Source: Bacteroidales bacterium (lineage in GTDB: Bacteria > Bacteroidota > Bacteroidia > Bacteroidales > Prolixibacteraceae). From it: DNA of 64,000 nucleotides. Below, piece after piece: positions 62,917-64,000 of this stretch. Every line of letters starts with the position of its first letter. Position 1 is the first letter of the stretch. Location of the stretch: contig JAAYDJ010000021.1 of assembly GCA_012729335.1 (NCBI GenBank), forward strand, positions 400,038 to 464,037, given 5' to 3'. The notes under the pieces are model-generated. The model searched no databases. It was not told the DNA's origin and was given only the letters and a program-made list of their open reading frames with translations. A program made the position numbers and the translations under genes.

Positions 62917-64000
62917 ATGGAATCAGAAGAGTACAAAGAAATGAGGGCCAAGGCTCTTGCCCAATTACGGAGCGGGGAGTCATTGACAGGTAAGAACGGG
63001 GCTTTTGCTCCATTGATCAAAGAGTTTATTGAGACTGCCCTGCAGGCAGAGATGGAAGCACATCTGGATGCAGAAGAAAGGCAGAATGGCAACAAGCGCA
63101 ATGGCAAGGGAACCAAAACATTGAAAACTTCAACCGGGGCGGTGGAAATCGAAACTCCCCAGGACCGGAACAGCAGCTTTGAGCCACAGATTGTCCGGAA
63201 ACGGGAGACCATACTGGCTGATAACCTGGAGCCCAAAATCGTAGGATTGTATGGTTTGGGCATGAGCTTCCGGGACATATCCGAGCACATCAAGGAGATG
63301 TACGATGTAGAGATATCCCATGCTACCCTGAGCGAGATAACAGACCGGATCATACCCAAGGTCAAAGAATGGCAGAACCGGCCACTGGAGTCGTTATACA
63401 CGATAGTTTGGTTAGATGCCATTCACTACAAGGTCAAAGACGGAGGTAAAGTAGTCAGTCGTGCTGTTTACAATGTTCTGGCTGTTAACAAGGAAGGGCA
63501 CAAGGATTTAATAGGTATGTACGTCTCAGAGACAGAAGGAGCCAACTTCTGGCTGAGCGTTCTGACCGATCTGAAAGCCCGTGGGGTAAAAGATATCCTG
63601 ATTGCCAGCATTGATAACCTTTCCGGCTTCTCAGAAGCGATACTGAGTGTTTTTCCCCAGGCTGAGGTGCAATCCTGCATCATCCATCAGGTTCGCAATT
63701 CCATCAAGTACGTGGCCTCCAAGGACCAGAAGGTTTTCATGAGTGACCTGAAAAAAATCTACCAGGCTCCGAATAAGAGCCAGGCTGAAACTGAGCTTTT
63801 AAACCTGGATGAGACATGGGGTAAAAAATATCCGGTTGTCATCCGGTCATGGAACAACAATTGGGAGAAACTTTCCACGTATTTTCAGTATGATGATCAA
63901 ATCCGCAAATTGATCTATACTACCAATGCCGTTGAAGGATTTCACCGGCAGATCCGGAAAGTAACCAAGACCAAAGGTGTCTTTCCCAATGACATGGCCC
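62917..64000 (+). CDS. IS256-family transposase (N-terminal ~361 residues, cut by window edge)
   Basis: Open frame from the ATG at 62917 (an in-frame ATG at 62887 lies in the stem-loop) to the window end. MESEEYKEMRAKALAQL, GKNGAFAPLIKEF, the DDE Asp residues in WLDAIHYKV and ASIDNLSGF, CIIHQVRNS, and the Glu region TTNAVEGFHRQIRK (the third acidic residue) are standard for IS256/MULE-type transposases. No internal stop in the visible part, so it may be active. Confidence 0.93.
   Translation, partial: MESEEYKEMRAKALAQLRSGESLTGKNGAFAPLIKEFIETALQAEMEAHLDAEERQNGNKRNGKGTKTLKTSTGAVEIETPQDRNSSFEPQIVRKRETILADNLEPKIVGLYGLGMSFRDISEHIKEMYDVEISHATLSEITDRIIPKVKEWQNRPLESLYTIVWLDAIHYKVKDGGKVVSRAVYNVLAVNKEGHKDLIGMYVSETEGANFWLSVLTDLKARGVKDILIASIDNLSGFSEAILSVFPQAEVQSCIIHQVRNSIKYVASKDQKVFMSDLKKIYQAPNKSQAETELLNLDETWGKKYPVVIRSWNNNWEKLSTYFQYDDQIRKLIYTTNAVEGFHRQIRKVTKTKGVFPNDMA

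Larger units (their letters stand above)
62845..64000 (+). mobile_element. IS256-family insertion sequence, left part (cut by window edge)
   Basis: The transposase gene at 62917 defines it; the exact left inverted-repeat boundary cannot be set without the other end, but the non-coding sequence from about 62845 (AAAATCGAGGGCGTAAAATG region) is the plausible terminus. GC content rises abruptly relative to the defence operon. Confidence 0.6.

Noticed and set aside
62877..63422. Minus-strand ORF of 181 codons
   Set aside because: Antisense to the IS256 transposase with its conserved motifs; long only because of codon bias.

Overview
The window looks like a chromosome segment of a Bacteroidota bacterium, probably Bacteroidales/Marinilabiliales-like. 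The evidence is a type IX secretion C-terminal sorting domain, a TonB-receptor-like barrel of the Bacteroidota 'outer membrane beta-barrel' type, the rSAM/lipoprotein pair typical of Bacteroidales, a Bacteroidota-type tryptophanase, polysaccharide-degrading fusions, and promoters matching the Bacteroidota consensus (TTTG, about 20 nt, TAnnTTTG). No tRNA, rRNA or CRISPR array was seen.

Layout. 1-4374 (minus): an operon of a membrane protein cut by the left edge, an exported TPR-CHAT protein and an exported unknown. 4476-9055 (minus): metallophosphoesterase, YyaL/SPATA20-type thioredoxin-fold protein, GH26. 9247-18645 (plus): CrtW-like ketolase, exported Ntn hydrolase, prolyl oligopeptidase lipoprotein, large CotH/lamin-tail T9SS cargo, and three small membrane proteins. 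18908-29707: three zinc-ribbon membrane proteins, a DUF3592-like protein and two giant exported proteins that share a C-terminal region, plus a glycogen phosphorylase relic. 29817-40888 (plus): serine hydrolase, CE15-GH78 fusion, porin-like barrel, tryptophanase and a GH43-GH43-GH51 fusion, i.e. pectin/hemicellulose side-chain degradation. 41112-45716 (minus): TonB-receptor-like barrel, DUF6263-like protein, double AHSA1 protein. 45888-52820: DUF4143-type ATPase behind twin palindromes, a broken radical SAM gene, Fur/PerR plus AhpC, CobO, an mrp relic, an outer-membrane transporter-like protein and a radical SAM/lipoprotein pair.

53371-62796 (plus) is a visibly AT-richer six-gene defence operon: Vsr nuclease, cytosine-5 methyltransferase, GHKL (MORC/MutL-like) ATPase, Z1 ATPase, PD-(D/E)XK protein and AIPR protein. 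The set has been predicted from genomics as an unusual restriction-modification/anti-phage system. The methyltransferase would mark self DNA, Vsr would repair deamination T:G mismatches, and the other four would sense and attack unmarked DNA or abort infection. An IS256-family element (left end about 62845, running off the window) abuts it.

A recurring theme is gene decay: remnants of glgP, mrp, a radical SAM gene and an AHSA1 gene lie between intact genes, and two of them (the radical SAM gene and, probably, mrp) show an internal deletion plus frame change. The least explained intact locus is the zinc-ribbon/giant-protein cluster at 18.9-29.7 kb.
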